A stretch of DNA of 64,000 nucleotides from Mucilaginibacter gilvus (lineage in GTDB: Bacteria > Bacteroidota > Bacteroidia > Sphingobacteriales > Sphingobacteriaceae). The notes below the pieces were generated by a model, which worked only from the letters and a program-made list of their open reading frames with translations, was not told where the DNA came from and ran no database searches. The translations under genes and the position numbers were made by a program. The DNA is taken from positions 372,001-436,000 of the forward strand of contig NZ_SBIW01000008.1 of NCBI RefSeq assembly GCF_004054195.1, read 5' to 3'. Position 1 is the first letter of the stretch; each line of letters begins with the position of its first letter. This document shows positions 53,301 through 61,524 of the stretch, one piece after another.

Positions 53301-54052
53301 ACAACATTAGCGACAGGAGCAGTTCCGCCGGTGTTGGCATCAAAACCTGTGACTATACTCGGCCGGTCATAAGCCCCAAAAGCAAAAATATTACCTTCTG
53401 TTTGCGTATCGCCGCCTATAATTACCGGGTTGGAAGCATATACACGTAGGTTGCTGCTATAAGTAGCATAGGCAGGCTGGGATGTGTTTAAGTCGAGGCC
53501 AAAAATATTTGACGATATCTTGGTAAAATTAGCCCTTATTATAAAAATCCCGGTATCAAGAAAGCCAAAAGCATTACCCTTGCCAGGGCTTCCTATTAAA
53601 ATATTGTTGCTGTCCCAAATATTTATAGCGAATGATGAGCTAAACTCAAAAAAATTGCTAAAATATATGCTGTATATTTCGATGTTGCTAACGCTTTTGC
53701 CGTAAAAGCCGCTAAACGTTGTTCCGGTTACTTGCTTTTCCTTTAAAATGATTTTTGTGTCAGAAATCCCAATTTTGTTACCGGGCTGTGTGCTTCCGTC
53801 AATAGCAAGGTTCGAACTCAGAAAGGGCAGTTGTGTGTCAAGCGTTATCATCCGTCCCGCCTCGCTCACATCAGGCAAATTAAAATAGATAAAATCCTTT
53901 TCGGCACTTCCATTCGCTGCCGCCAGCGTTAAAGCCTCCCGCAAAGTCCCTGGGCCGCTATCGGCATTGCTGGTTACGGTAAAAACTTCGGCATGCACCT
54001 TAGCGGACAAGAAAACAACCAGTAAGAAAAGTAAAACCCGCCTGCCGAACAT
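50387..54052 (-). CDS. Giant secreted protein with T9SS gliding-motility C-terminal domain and SprB-type repeats
   Basis: 1,221 residues. Signal peptide (about 1-21, ending KVHA), then a CSLREA-like start (TVTSNADSGPGTLREAL) and a right-handed beta-helix-like region to about 400. From about 470 to 1060 follow repeats of 80-95 residues with CNNNGSIKGL / CENGDGSIKNV / CGVGTGSISAS cores and YTLTV ends, of the SprB/PKD-like type. The C-terminus NTITPNGDGINDYWNLA onward is the type B T9SS sorting domain. It should be exported through the outer membrane and stay at the cell surface as an adhesin. Confidence 0.9.
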   Translation of the reverse strand: MFGRRVLLFLLVVFLSAKVHAEVFTVTSNADSGPGTLREALTLAAANGSAEKDFIYFNLPDVSEAGRMITLDTQLPFLSSNLAIDGSTQPGNKIGISDTKIILKEKQVTGTTFSGFYGKSVSNIEIYSIYFSNFFEFSSSFAINIWDSNNILIGSPGKGNAFGFLDTGIFIIRANFTKISSNIFGLDLNTSQPAYATYSSNLRVYASNPVIIGGDTQTEGNIFAFGAYDRPSIVTGFDANTGGTAPVANVVIKNNMFGFKTSAGNFPGSFTFSAIKNLFVDKNIYNYGAINQITDVSDMLLIRGNKTNLDVALQPDLQSISNTPFYLYSVTNAVIGGPATEDANIIDNSAYGNYNFPAVYTNYCDKIRLQRNSFSCKTTAESYTVNTPLVALPIISITNIVNNIITGTATPGAEVEIFSDSQCQLCEPTHYLASVTADANGAWQYLTTNQSIGYTASATINGRTSTFAKVAYDGANIVLNNPSCGNNNGSIKGLKLANFTRIEWKKTDGTIVGTTLDVTGLQPGSYTFTAYLSDKCSITGPVYTLVEATPIINSSLVNVSPNTCDNNNGAIMGLYIQNSSDVNIKSTIWQNQNTDIAGQTLNLINVPSGNYTLTVTTVDNCAVTYGPIPIKNDIGPNIDESNTNITPTKCYEAIGAITGITATGTGTLNYNWKNEQNSVVSTTRNLTGQPPGKYILSVTDESSCGAVYSTQREIPSVNDIAIDIVTRVVTNATCENGDGSIKNVTVTATGAPFTYVWTNERNEVKGNLKDLSFVQAGTYTLTVSGGSLCTPVQSDPIVVGSDDGVQLIRGANYKQKTDFCGKNTGEITGLEAPAATTFLWLNTDNNTTAGHSLNLVGVAGGHYRLTYSNTTCSNYSDFEILSGEATIFTGFIATPTKSCYALNNGSISLNTDNAPEQPITYRWINAQGKDVAFAKIANGLSPGKYKVILTNQNNCPYIYPEEFTVGEYPQLVAKPGTPTNIQCGVGTGSISASVFTGGSSNYTYQWHDEAGNALPGQTSSSINNLAKGKYRLHVEDGTCAPGELDFEIKDESVTPTTPEAKDIKVYGNGNGTIVVTAPFETAIYRLYNTQNSPDAIAEVRGGKFNVTVTESRSYFITLAYGYCESARREVKVTVVTSGITNTITPNGDGINDYWNLAAISDYPTAAINIYTRYGQPVYQSVGYAKPFDGTNKGKQLPAGVYYYVIDLKDRNILSGYITIIR

Positions 54053-54120
54053 AAATTAAATAAGAAGCTGCAAAATACAAAATCTGCTTGTAAAACCATT
54101 GTCACTATAACATTACCCGA

Positions 54121-54151
54121 TTGCTATTCAATAGCTAAAATAGTACCTTTG
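54121..54151 (+). promoter_or_regulatory. Promoter of gcvP (TTG-N20-TACCTTTG)
   Basis: TTG at 54121-54123, a 20-bp spacer and TACCTTTG at 54144-54151 fit the Bacteroidota sigma-A consensus fully. The expected start is about 54158, 20 bp before the ATG. No glycine riboswitch fold is visible in the short leader. Confidence 0.7.
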
Positions 54152-54177
54152 CACTAAATTTAAGGGACACCCATTTG

Positions 54178-57087
54178 ATGAAGCTGAACATAGATTACCA
54201 GGAGAAATTCCAGCACAGGCACATAGCGCCAAACCAGGCAGATACCGATAAAATGTTAAAAACTATTGGTGTGGAAACGCTTGACCAACTGATAGATGAA
54301 ACGGTACCAGCTAAAATAAGGCTGAAAGCACCATTGAATTTACCTGCCGCCAAAAGCGAGTTTGATTACCTGAATACGCTGAAAGTAACGGCATCTAAAA
54401 ACAAGGTTTTTAAATCTTACATCGGTCAGGGTTATTATGACGTGATCGTTCCGGGTGTGATACAACGTAATATTCTGGAAAACCCGGGATGGTACACCCA
54501 ATATACACCCTACCAGGCCGAGATAGCACAAGGCCGCTTACAGGCGCTGCTGAATTTCCAAACCATGGTTATTGATTTGACCGGGATGGAAATTGCCAAC
54601 GCATCCCTGTTAGACGAAGGTACCGCCGCCGCCGAGGCTATGTTTATGCAATACAGCCTGCGCAAAAACCAAAAAGCCAACGTGTTTTTTGTGAGCGAGG
54701 AAGTGTTCCCGCAAACTATTGATATTTTAAAAACCCGCAGCGAGCCTTACGGTATTAAGCTACAAATAGGCAACCACAGCAATGTGGAATTAACCGACGA
54801 TATGTTCGGCGCAATTGTACAATATCCTGCAGGCAATGGCGAGGTATACAACTACAAAGGCTTTGCCGACCAACTGCACGAAAAAAGTATAAAATTAACG
54901 GTTGTTGCCGATATTATGAGCCTTACCCTGCTCACCCCTCCGGGCGAATGGGGCGCGGATATTGTGGTGGGCAGCACCCAACGCTTTGGCGTACCAATGG
55001 GTTTTGGCGGCCCGCACGCCGCTTATTTTGCTACTAAGGAAGAATACAAACGCTCTATCCCGGGCCGTATTATTGGTGTAACTATTGATGCAGCAGGTAA
55101 CTACGCCCTGCGCATGGCCCTGCAAACCCGCGAGCAGCACATCCGCCGCGATAAAGCAACCTCCAACATTTGTACCGCACAGGCTTTACTGGCTATTATG
55201 GCCGGTATGTATGCCGTTTACCACGGCCCTAAAGGTGTAAAGCTGATAGCAGAGCGCATCCACGGGTTAACCGTGCTGCTGGCTTCGGCGCTTAACGAAT
55301 TAGGTTACGAGCAACTGAATAAAGTTTATTTTGATACCCTGAAGTTTGACCTTGGCGTGTTAGCCGGTCCCATACATTCTGAGGCGTTGAATAACGAATC
55401 GAACTTCCATTACAACGGTACTGAGGTTACCATCTCTTTAGATGAAACTACTTCGCCTGAGGATGTGAAAAACATTGTGCGTTTCTTTGCTAAAGTGAAA
55501 GGCAAAACATTAACTGATGCCAATTTCGATGGGCTGAAGGAAAACGTTGAGTCGGTGATCCCTGCAGATCTGCAGCGTACATCGGCTTACTTAACCCATG
55601 CCTTGTTTAACTCGCACCACAGCGAGCATGAGATGCTGCGTTACATCAAATCATTAGAAACCAAAGATCTTTCGCTTTGCCACTCGATGATAGCACTGGG
55701 TAGCTGCACCATGAAACTGAACGCCACTACCGAAATGGTACCTGTTACCTGGGCGGAGTTTAGCAAAATGCACCCTTTTGCACCAACCGACCAGGTAGGT
55801 GGTTACATGCAACTATTTGACGAACTGAATAAATGGCTGAGCGAAATTACCGGCTTTGCGGCCATGAGCTTACAACCAAACGCCGGCGCGCAAGGCGAAT
55901 ACGCCGGGCTGATGGTTATCCGCGCTTACCATAACGACCGGGGCGATAGCCACCGTAATATTGCGTTAATACCATCATCTGCACATGGTACCAACCCTGC
56001 GTCTGCAGCGATGGCCGGGATGAAAATTGTAGTGGTAAAATGTGACGATAACGGCAACATAGACGTAGAAGATATGCGTGCCCGCGCCGAGCAATACAAA
56101 AACGAACTAAGTTGTTTAATGGTAACCTATCCATCTACCCACGGCGTGTTCGAAGAATCTATCATCGAGATCTGCGAGATCATCCACGCAAATGGCGGCC
56201 AGGTGTATATGGACGGCGCTAACATGAACGCGCAGGTAGGCCTAACCAGTCCCGCCAATATTGGTGCTGATGTTTGCCACCTTAATTTACACAAAACCTT
56301 TTGCATACCACACGGTGGTGGCGGCCCGGGCATGGGCCCGATTGGTGTTGCAAAACACCTGGTACCTTACCTGCCCGGCCACGCGGTGGTTGATATTGAT
56401 AATGGCAAAGCCATCCACGCGGTGTCGTCGGCACCATGGGGTTCGGCTTCCATCCTTATCATCTCTCACGCTTACATCGCCATGATGGGCGGCGAGGGAT
56501 TAACCAACGCAACCCGCTACGCTATCCTGAACGCCAACTATATCAAAACCCGCTTAAAAGCACATTATAACGTATTGTACACCGGTAGTAAAGGCCGCTG
56601 CGCACACGAGATGATACTGGACTGTCGCTCGTTTAAAGCGTACGGCATCGAAGTAGTTGATATTGCCAAACGCTTGATGGACTACGGTTTCCACGCGCCA
56701 ACGGTATCGTTCCCGGTTGCGGGTACGGTAATGATAGAGCCGACAGAATCGGAACCGAAGCATGAGCTTGATCGTTTCTGCGATGCCATGATCTCTATCC
56801 GCCACGAAATTGAGGATGTAGAAAAAGGCCTGTCGGATAAAACTGATAACCCGTTAAAGAACGCCCCGCATACTTCAGCAGTAATTACCGGCAACGAGTG
56901 GGAGCACCCCTACACCCGCCAAAAAGCAGGTTTCCCGCTGCCATACGTAGCCGCTTACAAATTCTGGCCATCGGTTGGTCGTGTAAACGATACCTACGGC
57001 GACCGTACATTAATTTGCTCGTGCCCTCCGCTAAGCGATTACGAGTTTGAAGAAAGCGAAGTAACCACGCCGGAATACGGAACGTGA
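54178..57087 (+). CDS. gcvP: Glycine dehydrogenase (P protein of the glycine cleavage system)
   Basis: 969 residues from the ATG at 54178 (the preceding TTG is not needed). Fused N- and C-terminal halves as in most bacteria. PLP lysine Lys706 lies in NLHKTFCIPHGGGGPG; YIGQGYYD, TPYQAEIAQGRLQALLNFQ, and SAAPWGSA-type SSAPWGSASI segments are in place. Decarboxylates glycine and passes the aminomethyl group to GcvH lipoate. gcvH and gcvT are not adjacent. Confidence 0.97.
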   Translation: MKLNIDYQEKFQHRHIAPNQADTDKMLKTIGVETLDQLIDETVPAKIRLKAPLNLPAAKSEFDYLNTLKVTASKNKVFKSYIGQGYYDVIVPGVIQRNILENPGWYTQYTPYQAEIAQGRLQALLNFQTMVIDLTGMEIANASLLDEGTAAAEAMFMQYSLRKNQKANVFFVSEEVFPQTIDILKTRSEPYGIKLQIGNHSNVELTDDMFGAIVQYPAGNGEVYNYKGFADQLHEKSIKLTVVADIMSLTLLTPPGEWGADIVVGSTQRFGVPMGFGGPHAAYFATKEEYKRSIPGRIIGVTIDAAGNYALRMALQTREQHIRRDKATSNICTAQALLAIMAGMYAVYHGPKGVKLIAERIHGLTVLLASALNELGYEQLNKVYFDTLKFDLGVLAGPIHSEALNNESNFHYNGTEVTISLDETTSPEDVKNIVRFFAKVKGKTLTDANFDGLKENVESVIPADLQRTSAYLTHALFNSHHSEHEMLRYIKSLETKDLSLCHSMIALGSCTMKLNATTEMVPVTWAEFSKMHPFAPTDQVGGYMQLFDELNKWLSEITGFAAMSLQPNAGAQGEYAGLMVIRAYHNDRGDSHRNIALIPSSAHGTNPASAAMAGMKIVVVKCDDNGNIDVEDMRARAEQYKNELSCLMVTYPSTHGVFEESIIEICEIIHANGGQVYMDGANMNAQVGLTSPANIGADVCHLNLHKTFCIPHGGGGPGMGPIGVAKHLVPYLPGHAVVDIDNGKAIHAVSSAPWGSASILIISHAYIAMMGGEGLTNATRYAILNANYIKTRLKAHYNVLYTGSKGRCAHEMILDCRSFKAYGIEVVDIAKRLMDYGFHAPTVSFPVAGTVMIEPTESEPKHELDRFCDAMISIRHEIEDVEKGLSDKTDNPLKNAPHTSAVITGNEWEHPYTRQKAGFPLPYVAAYKFWPSVGRVNDTYGDRTLICSCPPLSDYEFEESEVTTPEYGT

Positions 57088-57133
57088 AAATAGATGTGCA
57101 GATTTCAGATGCGTAGATAAAATGATTAAATTG

Positions 57134-57159
57134 AGGCTCCTATTTTAGGAGCCTTTTTT
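57134..57159 (+). terminator. Intrinsic terminator of gcvP
   Basis: AGGCTCCT (57134-57141) pairs with AGGAGCCT (57147-57154) over a 5-nt loop, followed by TTTTT. It ends one base before the ATG of the broken small gene that follows. Confidence 0.85.
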
Positions 57160-57528
57160 ATGGAGAAAATATATAGGGATGAAGAAGTCCTTGAGTTAAC
57201 TAATGGTAATTAGTTTATTCATGATGCCAGTGTTACCCGGTTTGATGTAAACAATCAAGATTCTCGGTTATGCATAGATGTATATTTTACATCGATTCAA
57301 TCAAAAAAATGGGCTGAAATACAAATCAAACTCCGTTTTGTAGATGTGGTTGAATATTCCTTTTACTGGAATGCTGATTACAATTTCTATTATGTGGAAC
57401 GACATAAATTTTTTAAAACAGAAAAAGGATTTTACATGAGTCTTGACCCGGTCAATGAAGTTGATGTGGTGGAGGAAAGTGATAATGACATTACTTTAAG
57501 CAGGAATATAGAAGCGTATTTATTGTAG
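57160..57528 (+). pseudogene. Small gene broken by an early TAG
   Basis: One frame is open for 122 codons except for a TAG at 57211-57213 (codon 18). The sequence reads protein-like throughout: SRLCIDVYFTSIQSKKWAEI, VVEYSFYWNADYNFYY, TEKGFYMSLDPVNEVD. The part after the stop has no ATG near its beginning; a GTG at 57346 would give 60 residues. The start sits directly on the gcvP terminator, so promoter and start have probably been lost too. The style resembles small immunity-type proteins, but I cannot assign a family. Confidence 0.55.
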
Positions 57529-57552
57529 TAACATTAATCCGGTACGCTTTCA

Positions 57553-58110
57553 CTACTCTAATGTTTTCAATATTCTATACATATCCGGATACTCCACTGA
57601 ATATTGAACTAAATATTTGTTACCCACTTTCAAATCTTGTCGGGTGTCAGCAAAAGCCTGTTCAACAATCTGGTTACTAACTTTGTAATTAATAATCGAC
57701 CATGGCTGCTTGCCCGATCTTGTACTTCTCAAATCAATAGCAACAACAATAGCAACTGCCTGCATTGTTGGCTCATAGGTTAAAATACCCTGGACTCGTT
57801 CTTTTGCCATATTATTGGCATATACAAAGCCACCCATAAATATGGAAATAAACAGTATTGTTATTAGCACTTTGGCCTGTTTAAAACGTTTCAATATAAT
57901 ATTGCGGGCTTTATATTCCAATACAAAAGTAGCACATCCACCAATTGCCAGGGCGATAATTTGAAAGTGCAAAACTTCTCCGTTTTTATACCAAAAGAAA
58001 TAACATAAAATGAAGCCCGACAAATAACAAACTAGCCCTGCCAACAATATCATTCTGCTTTTGTCATCTCGCGACATTTTCTTTCCTGCTAACGCGTTAT
58101 CGTTTTCCAA
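57553..58110 (-). CDS. Membrane protein of unknown function
   Basis: 185 residues. Three hydrophobic helices (about 20-40, 48-65, 83-100) followed by a soluble domain of about 80 residues (YEPTMQAVAIVVAIDL, KVGNKYLVQYSVEYPDMYRIL). No family recognised; the tail looks like a domain found in small Bacteroidota membrane proteins. The base composition is A/T-rich like the broken gene beside it, in contrast to gcvP. Confidence 0.6.
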   Translation of the reverse strand: MENDNALAGKKMSRDDKSRMILLAGLVCYLSGFILCYFFWYKNGEVLHFQIIALAIGGCATFVLEYKARNIILKRFKQAKVLITILFISIFMGGFVYANNMAKERVQGILTYEPTMQAVAIVVAIDLRSTRSGKQPWSIINYKVSNQIVEQAFADTRQDLKVGNKYLVQYSVEYPDMYRILKTLE

Positions 58111-58210
58111 TTGGATTTACTTTACTGGATTTACGAGCAAATATACCGAAATTGCAAATGGTTTAGATATAGCACGGCACCTATGCAAATTAATTCTTGA
58201 TTCAGGAGAC

Positions 58211-59353
58211 TTAACCTATCACCCCCATCATAAACCCTATCGCACCTTCCGAATGCAGTGTTGTCGTCGAATACATTGTCATCTCCGCAGTCTCTGAAGC
58301 CCTTGCCCGCATTTGCTTTTCAAAAGCGGCTATGGCCGATAAGATGTCGGGATAATCTTCGTTTAACAAAGCTTGCGACAGTTCCAATGCGTCCAGCATG
58401 GCCATGTTTACGCCTTCGCCGGCGTAGGGTGGCATCAGGTGGGCGGCATCGCCCAGCATGGAAAGGTTGGGCTGTGGTTCCCAGGTTTGGTCCAATGGCA
58501 TACAGTATTGCGGGCGGGCAAAGAATGGGCCGCTGGCGTTTTCGAATAGTTCCAGCCAGATCTCGTCCCAGCCTTTGTATTCGGTTTTAAACCAGGCAAG
58601 CACTTGTGCTTTATCTGTAAAATCTATCCCGCAATCGCGCAGCCAGTGCTCCTGACAATTAAAACCGGGGTAAAATACCAGGCTGCCATCGCCTTTACTG
58701 CTTACAATAAGTGTTTTCTCATCACCAAAGGCGAAGATCTTGCCGCCGTTTAGCAGTTTGTGCATGTTCGGGCTGGCAACCTCCGAATTATACACGGCAC
58801 CTTCAATGGCTGTAACGCCGGCATAAAACGGCTTAATAGGGGTAAGGTAGGGGCGCAGTTTGGAGTTGGCACCATCAGCGGCGATTACCAGGTCGGCGTA
58901 AACAACATCACCGTTTTTAAATCCTACATTCCAGCCGGTACCATTTGGCGTAAGCACGGCAAATTGGCTGTCCCAGACCACGGTGCCCGGAAACAGCGAT
59001 TCCAGCAGGATATTCTGCAAAGGGCCGCGGTCTATTTCGGGGCGCATGGTGTCTTCGCGTGGGCTTGCCTCATCGTCGTGCAGTAAGCTGGCGTGTTTAT
59101 CTGCAATGCGCAGGGCATCCGCACCGGGGCGGTAGTTAGCCCAAAAGGCTTCCATCAGTCCGGCTGCATCCAAAGCCGCCAGGCCCGATTCTTCGTGCAA
59201 GTCAAGCGTTGCGCCTTTGGCCCGCGCATCTTTGTGCTCGTCGCGTTCGTAAACTTTAATATCAGCGCCATGCATTTGCAAAAGGCGTGCAAGGGTTAGC
59301 CCGCCGGGACCGCCGCCTATAATGGCTATTTTTTTATTGTTGATGTTATTCAT
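58211..59353 (-). CDS. Tet(X)-like FAD-dependent monooxygenase
   Basis: 380 residues. FAD-binding IAIIGGGPGGLTLARLLQ with VYERDEHKDAR, the ATLDLHEESG segment, DLVIAADGANSKLR, and LGDAAHLMPPYAGEGVNMA. The order and wording of these motifs, especially YERD, TLDLH, INR-type PEIDRGPL and GDAAHLMPP, follow Tet(X), the tetracycline-inactivating enzyme first found in Bacteroides. Middle parts (substrate pocket) differ from my memory of Tet(X). It may inactivate tetracyclines or hydroxylate another aromatic; sequence alone does not decide. Confidence 0.85.
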   Translation of the reverse strand: MNNINNKKIAIIGGGPGGLTLARLLQMHGADIKVYERDEHKDARAKGATLDLHEESGLAALDAAGLMEAFWANYRPGADALRIADKHASLLHDDEASPREDTMRPEIDRGPLQNILLESLFPGTVVWDSQFAVLTPNGTGWNVGFKNGDVVYADLVIAADGANSKLRPYLTPIKPFYAGVTAIEGAVYNSEVASPNMHKLLNGGKIFAFGDEKTLIVSSKGDGSLVFYPGFNCQEHWLRDCGIDFTDKAQVLAWFKTEYKGWDEIWLELFENASGPFFARPQYCMPLDQTWEPQPNLSMLGDAAHLMPPYAGEGVNMAMLDALELSQALLNEDYPDILSAIAAFEKQMRARASETAEMTMYSTTTLHSEGAIGFMMGVIG

Positions 59354-59538
59354 TATTGCTTCGAGTTTTAGCCTTGCTTAATAGAGTAGACGAACAACCA
59401 TAGGAAACATTTTAAATAATTTACAGAATATATATCTACAGATGTGCAAATTTCAGTTGCTCAGATTCTTGCAACCGGGACTTTCAGATTTTTCCATCTG
59501 AAATCCGCACATTTGCAAATCCGCACATCAATGAGATT

Positions 59539-59850
59539 ATGATAGCCCAAACCCCACAACCACCCTATTACGCTGTTATATTTACTTCTATCCGCACCGC
59601 TGGAGATGACGGCTATGGAGATATGGCCACTGAAATGGGTGAGCTTGCCGCCCGGCAGAACGGTTACCTCGGCATAGAATCTGCCCGTAACGAAACCGGC
59701 ATTACGGTTTCTTATTGGGCGAGTTTAGAAGCTATTAAAAACTGGAAGGCCGTAAGCAGGCATCAATTGGCACAAAAATACGGTCGAGATAAATGGTACG
59801 AAAGCTATAAAGTGCGGATTTGTTTGGTAGAACGCGATTACGAATTTTAA
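59539..59850 (+). CDS. Antibiotic biosynthesis monooxygenase (ABM) domain protein
   Basis: 103 residues, one ABM ferredoxin-like domain: YAVIFTSIRTAGDDGYGDMA, QNGYLGIESARNETGITVSY, WKAVSRHQLAQKYGRDKWYE. Members are cofactor-free or haem-linked small monooxygenases, or simply quality-control proteins; the true substrate is unknown. Divergent from the Tet(X)-like gene with a 185-bp gap that holds a GATGTGCAAATTTCAG inverted repeat. Confidence 0.82.
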   Translation: MIAQTPQPPYYAVIFTSIRTAGDDGYGDMATEMGELAARQNGYLGIESARNETGITVSYWASLEAIKNWKAVSRHQLAQKYGRDKWYESYKVRICLVERDYEF

Positions 59851-60166
59851 CAAGCCCGTTCATTACAAATAGCGAGATGTTCGCGATGATAACCTGGCTG
59901 GAGTTTTAACCAATCAGCCATATTTGGTACAACAGATTTTTGCCTGTTTTTAATTCAATTCACGGGGGGGATTTATTGCCAAATTCATAATAATGCCCGA
60001 ATTTGTAACATGCGGTGCCGCACACACGTAACATTCCTACTATTAATGCGGTACAACTGTAAGTTTTAATTACTTTGCGCTACTTCCAGAAAGTTTGTAA
60101 TAAATGTATATTTACAACTATTAGGAGTAAAACCTTTTTAATTTTATTTCCGTATAAGGAACAGAT
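59851..60166. other. Intergenic region before the response regulator gene, nothing recognised
   Basis: 316 bp with no gene. A/T-rich, with a short C-rich patch near 60010 (GCGGTGCCGCACACACG). No convincing promoter pair; TTACTTTG near 60070 is close to the -7 form but one base short in spacing. Confidence 0.4.
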
Positions 60167-60589
60167 ATGAGCCCTAATAATACCAAAGCCGTAAGCGTTT
60201 TATTAGTTGATGATGATGAAATAAACAACTTCATCTCCATTAAACTGATAAAGAAAGCATTAACGAACACAGACATCATGGCATGCCTGAACGGGAGATT
60301 TGCGATCGATCAGCTCGCAGAAATTCAACGTAAGGACCCAAGCAAATTACCCGACTATATTTTGCTGGATATTAATATGCCTATAATGAATGGCTGGGAG
60401 TTTTTGGACGAATACAAGCGTATCAACCTCGATCCGCTGGGCAAAAGTAAAATTTATATCATTTCTTCATCCGTTTTCAGCAACGATATCAACAAAGCGC
60501 GCTCCTACCCGCTGGTAAAAGATTTTGTGTCGAAACCACTTAACGTAGAAAAAATAAAAGAACTTTTCGGAGTTAAAGAAGAGGCGTAA
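60167..60589 (+). CDS. Single-domain response regulator
   Basis: 140 residues, only a receiver domain. Acidic pocket VDDDE (15-17), phosphoacceptor Asp68 in YILLDINMPIMNGWEF, Thr/Ser position SSS at 100-102 and Lys123 in DFVSKPL. No output domain, so it may signal by binding a partner or act as phosphate sink. A possible partner is the orphan kinase at 47092. Its end overlaps the convergent MBL gene by 17 bp. Confidence 0.9.
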   Translation: MSPNNTKAVSVLLVDDDEINNFISIKLIKKALTNTDIMACLNGRFAIDQLAEIQRKDPSKLPDYILLDINMPIMNGWEFLDEYKRINLDPLGKSKIYIISSSVFSNDINKARSYPLVKDFVSKPLNVEKIKELFGVKEEA

Positions 60590-61346
60590 CCGTAAACTGT
60601 TCGTCCTGGTAACTTATATTGCCAACCGCGTTAGCCCTTGCATGGTAAAACAGGCATGTATATCCTTCAGATGCTGCTTTTTTTCCATATTGTATCCGCA
60701 ATTCTGCAGATCGGTGCCCATCGTAATCGTATTTAGCTACAAATTTTCTGATCAGTTGCTCCGGTTCCGGTAGTTCATCTCCGCCAAAAAATACTTTGCT
60801 GCCTTCTGTATCAAACCAAAACACCTGGTGAAATTTGCTGTGTCCGCCGCTCCATTTATAAGTGATGCCGGGCTTAAACTCGCCATCGCCTTCTACCAAC
60901 GTCATTTTTACTTTATCCTTCAGCCCTTCAAAAATCTCTTTATGGTAGGATGAAGATGCGCCGGTTAAGGCAAATTCCCATTCCTGTTTATTGATCACAT
61001 GCTCGGCGTCAGGGAAACTTGGCTCCAGCTTACCACCGCGCTCTACTACCAGTCCGCCGGAATGATCGTAATGCAGGTGGCTCATCAGTACCAGTGTAAC
61101 TTCTTCTGGGTTGAACCCGGCGTTGCGGATGTGTTGGTGTAGTAAAAGCTCGTCGCGGGTGTCTTTATAGCCAAGGCCTGCGTCAAGCAAAATGAGGTCT
61201 GTATTGGTTTTGATGAGGAAAGGGTTCACATGAATAAACAACGAACCTGGTCGGTCGCGCTTATTATCCGTCTCCGGGTTAAAAGGGATAAACTTTTTGG
61301 TACTATCAACCGAATATGAGCCCTCGCCTAAAGCAAAAATTTCCAT
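60573..61346 (-). CDS. MBL-fold metallo-hydrolase
   Basis: 257 residues from the ATG at 61346 (an in-frame TTG two codons upstream is rejected). Zinc motif HLHYDHSGG, preceded by LVLMSHLHY, with further ligands in EHVINKQEWEF and GGHSKFHQVFW and FFGGDELPEPEQL. No signal peptide. The layout is of the quorum-quenching-lactonase/glyoxalase-II-like group; substrate cannot be read. Confidence 0.88.
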   Translation of the reverse strand: MEIFALGEGSYSVDSTKKFIPFNPETDNKRDRPGSLFIHVNPFLIKTNTDLILLDAGLGYKDTRDELLLHQHIRNAGFNPEEVTLVLMSHLHYDHSGGLVVERGGKLEPSFPDAEHVINKQEWEFALTGASSSYHKEIFEGLKDKVKMTLVEGDGEFKPGITYKWSGGHSKFHQVFWFDTEGSKVFFGGDELPEPEQLIRKFVAKYDYDGHRSAELRIQYGKKAASEGYTCLFYHARANAVGNISYQDEQFTVTPLL

Positions 61347-61465
61347 GTGCAAATATAAAGGGATAATTGTAACGGTTTAGTCATAACGTGTGTCTATTAG
61401 CTGGCGGATAATTTGTAGCTAATTATCGCCAAACAGTTAAAAACTGTTAAATTTTTAACAAAACA

Positions 61466-61513
61466 TTTTGATATACGAAAATTATCGTAGATATTTGTAC
61501 GAAGGAATTCGTA
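61466..61513 (+). promoter_or_regulatory. Promoter with two tandem palindromic operators for the BlaI/M56 pair
   Basis: TTTG at 61467-61470, 17 bp, then TAGATATTTG (61488-61497) form a promoter like that at 27625. Two 16-bp palindromes overlap it: TACGA-AAATTA-TCGTA (61474-61489) between the two boxes and TACGAAGGAATTCGTA (61498-61513) just after; centres are 24 bp apart. Both have the shape TACGA-N6-TCGTA, a natural fit for two BlaI dimers. Confidence 0.6.
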
Positions 61514-61524
61514 ATAAGGAGAAC

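Noticed and set aside
54053..54177. Glycine riboswitch before gcvP
   Set aside because: The leader after the predicted transcription start is only about 20 nt, too short for an aptamer.
61468..61524. Longer start for the BlaI gene
   Set aside because: It would translate through the promoter and both operator palindromes; the ATG at 61525 matches the family N-terminus.
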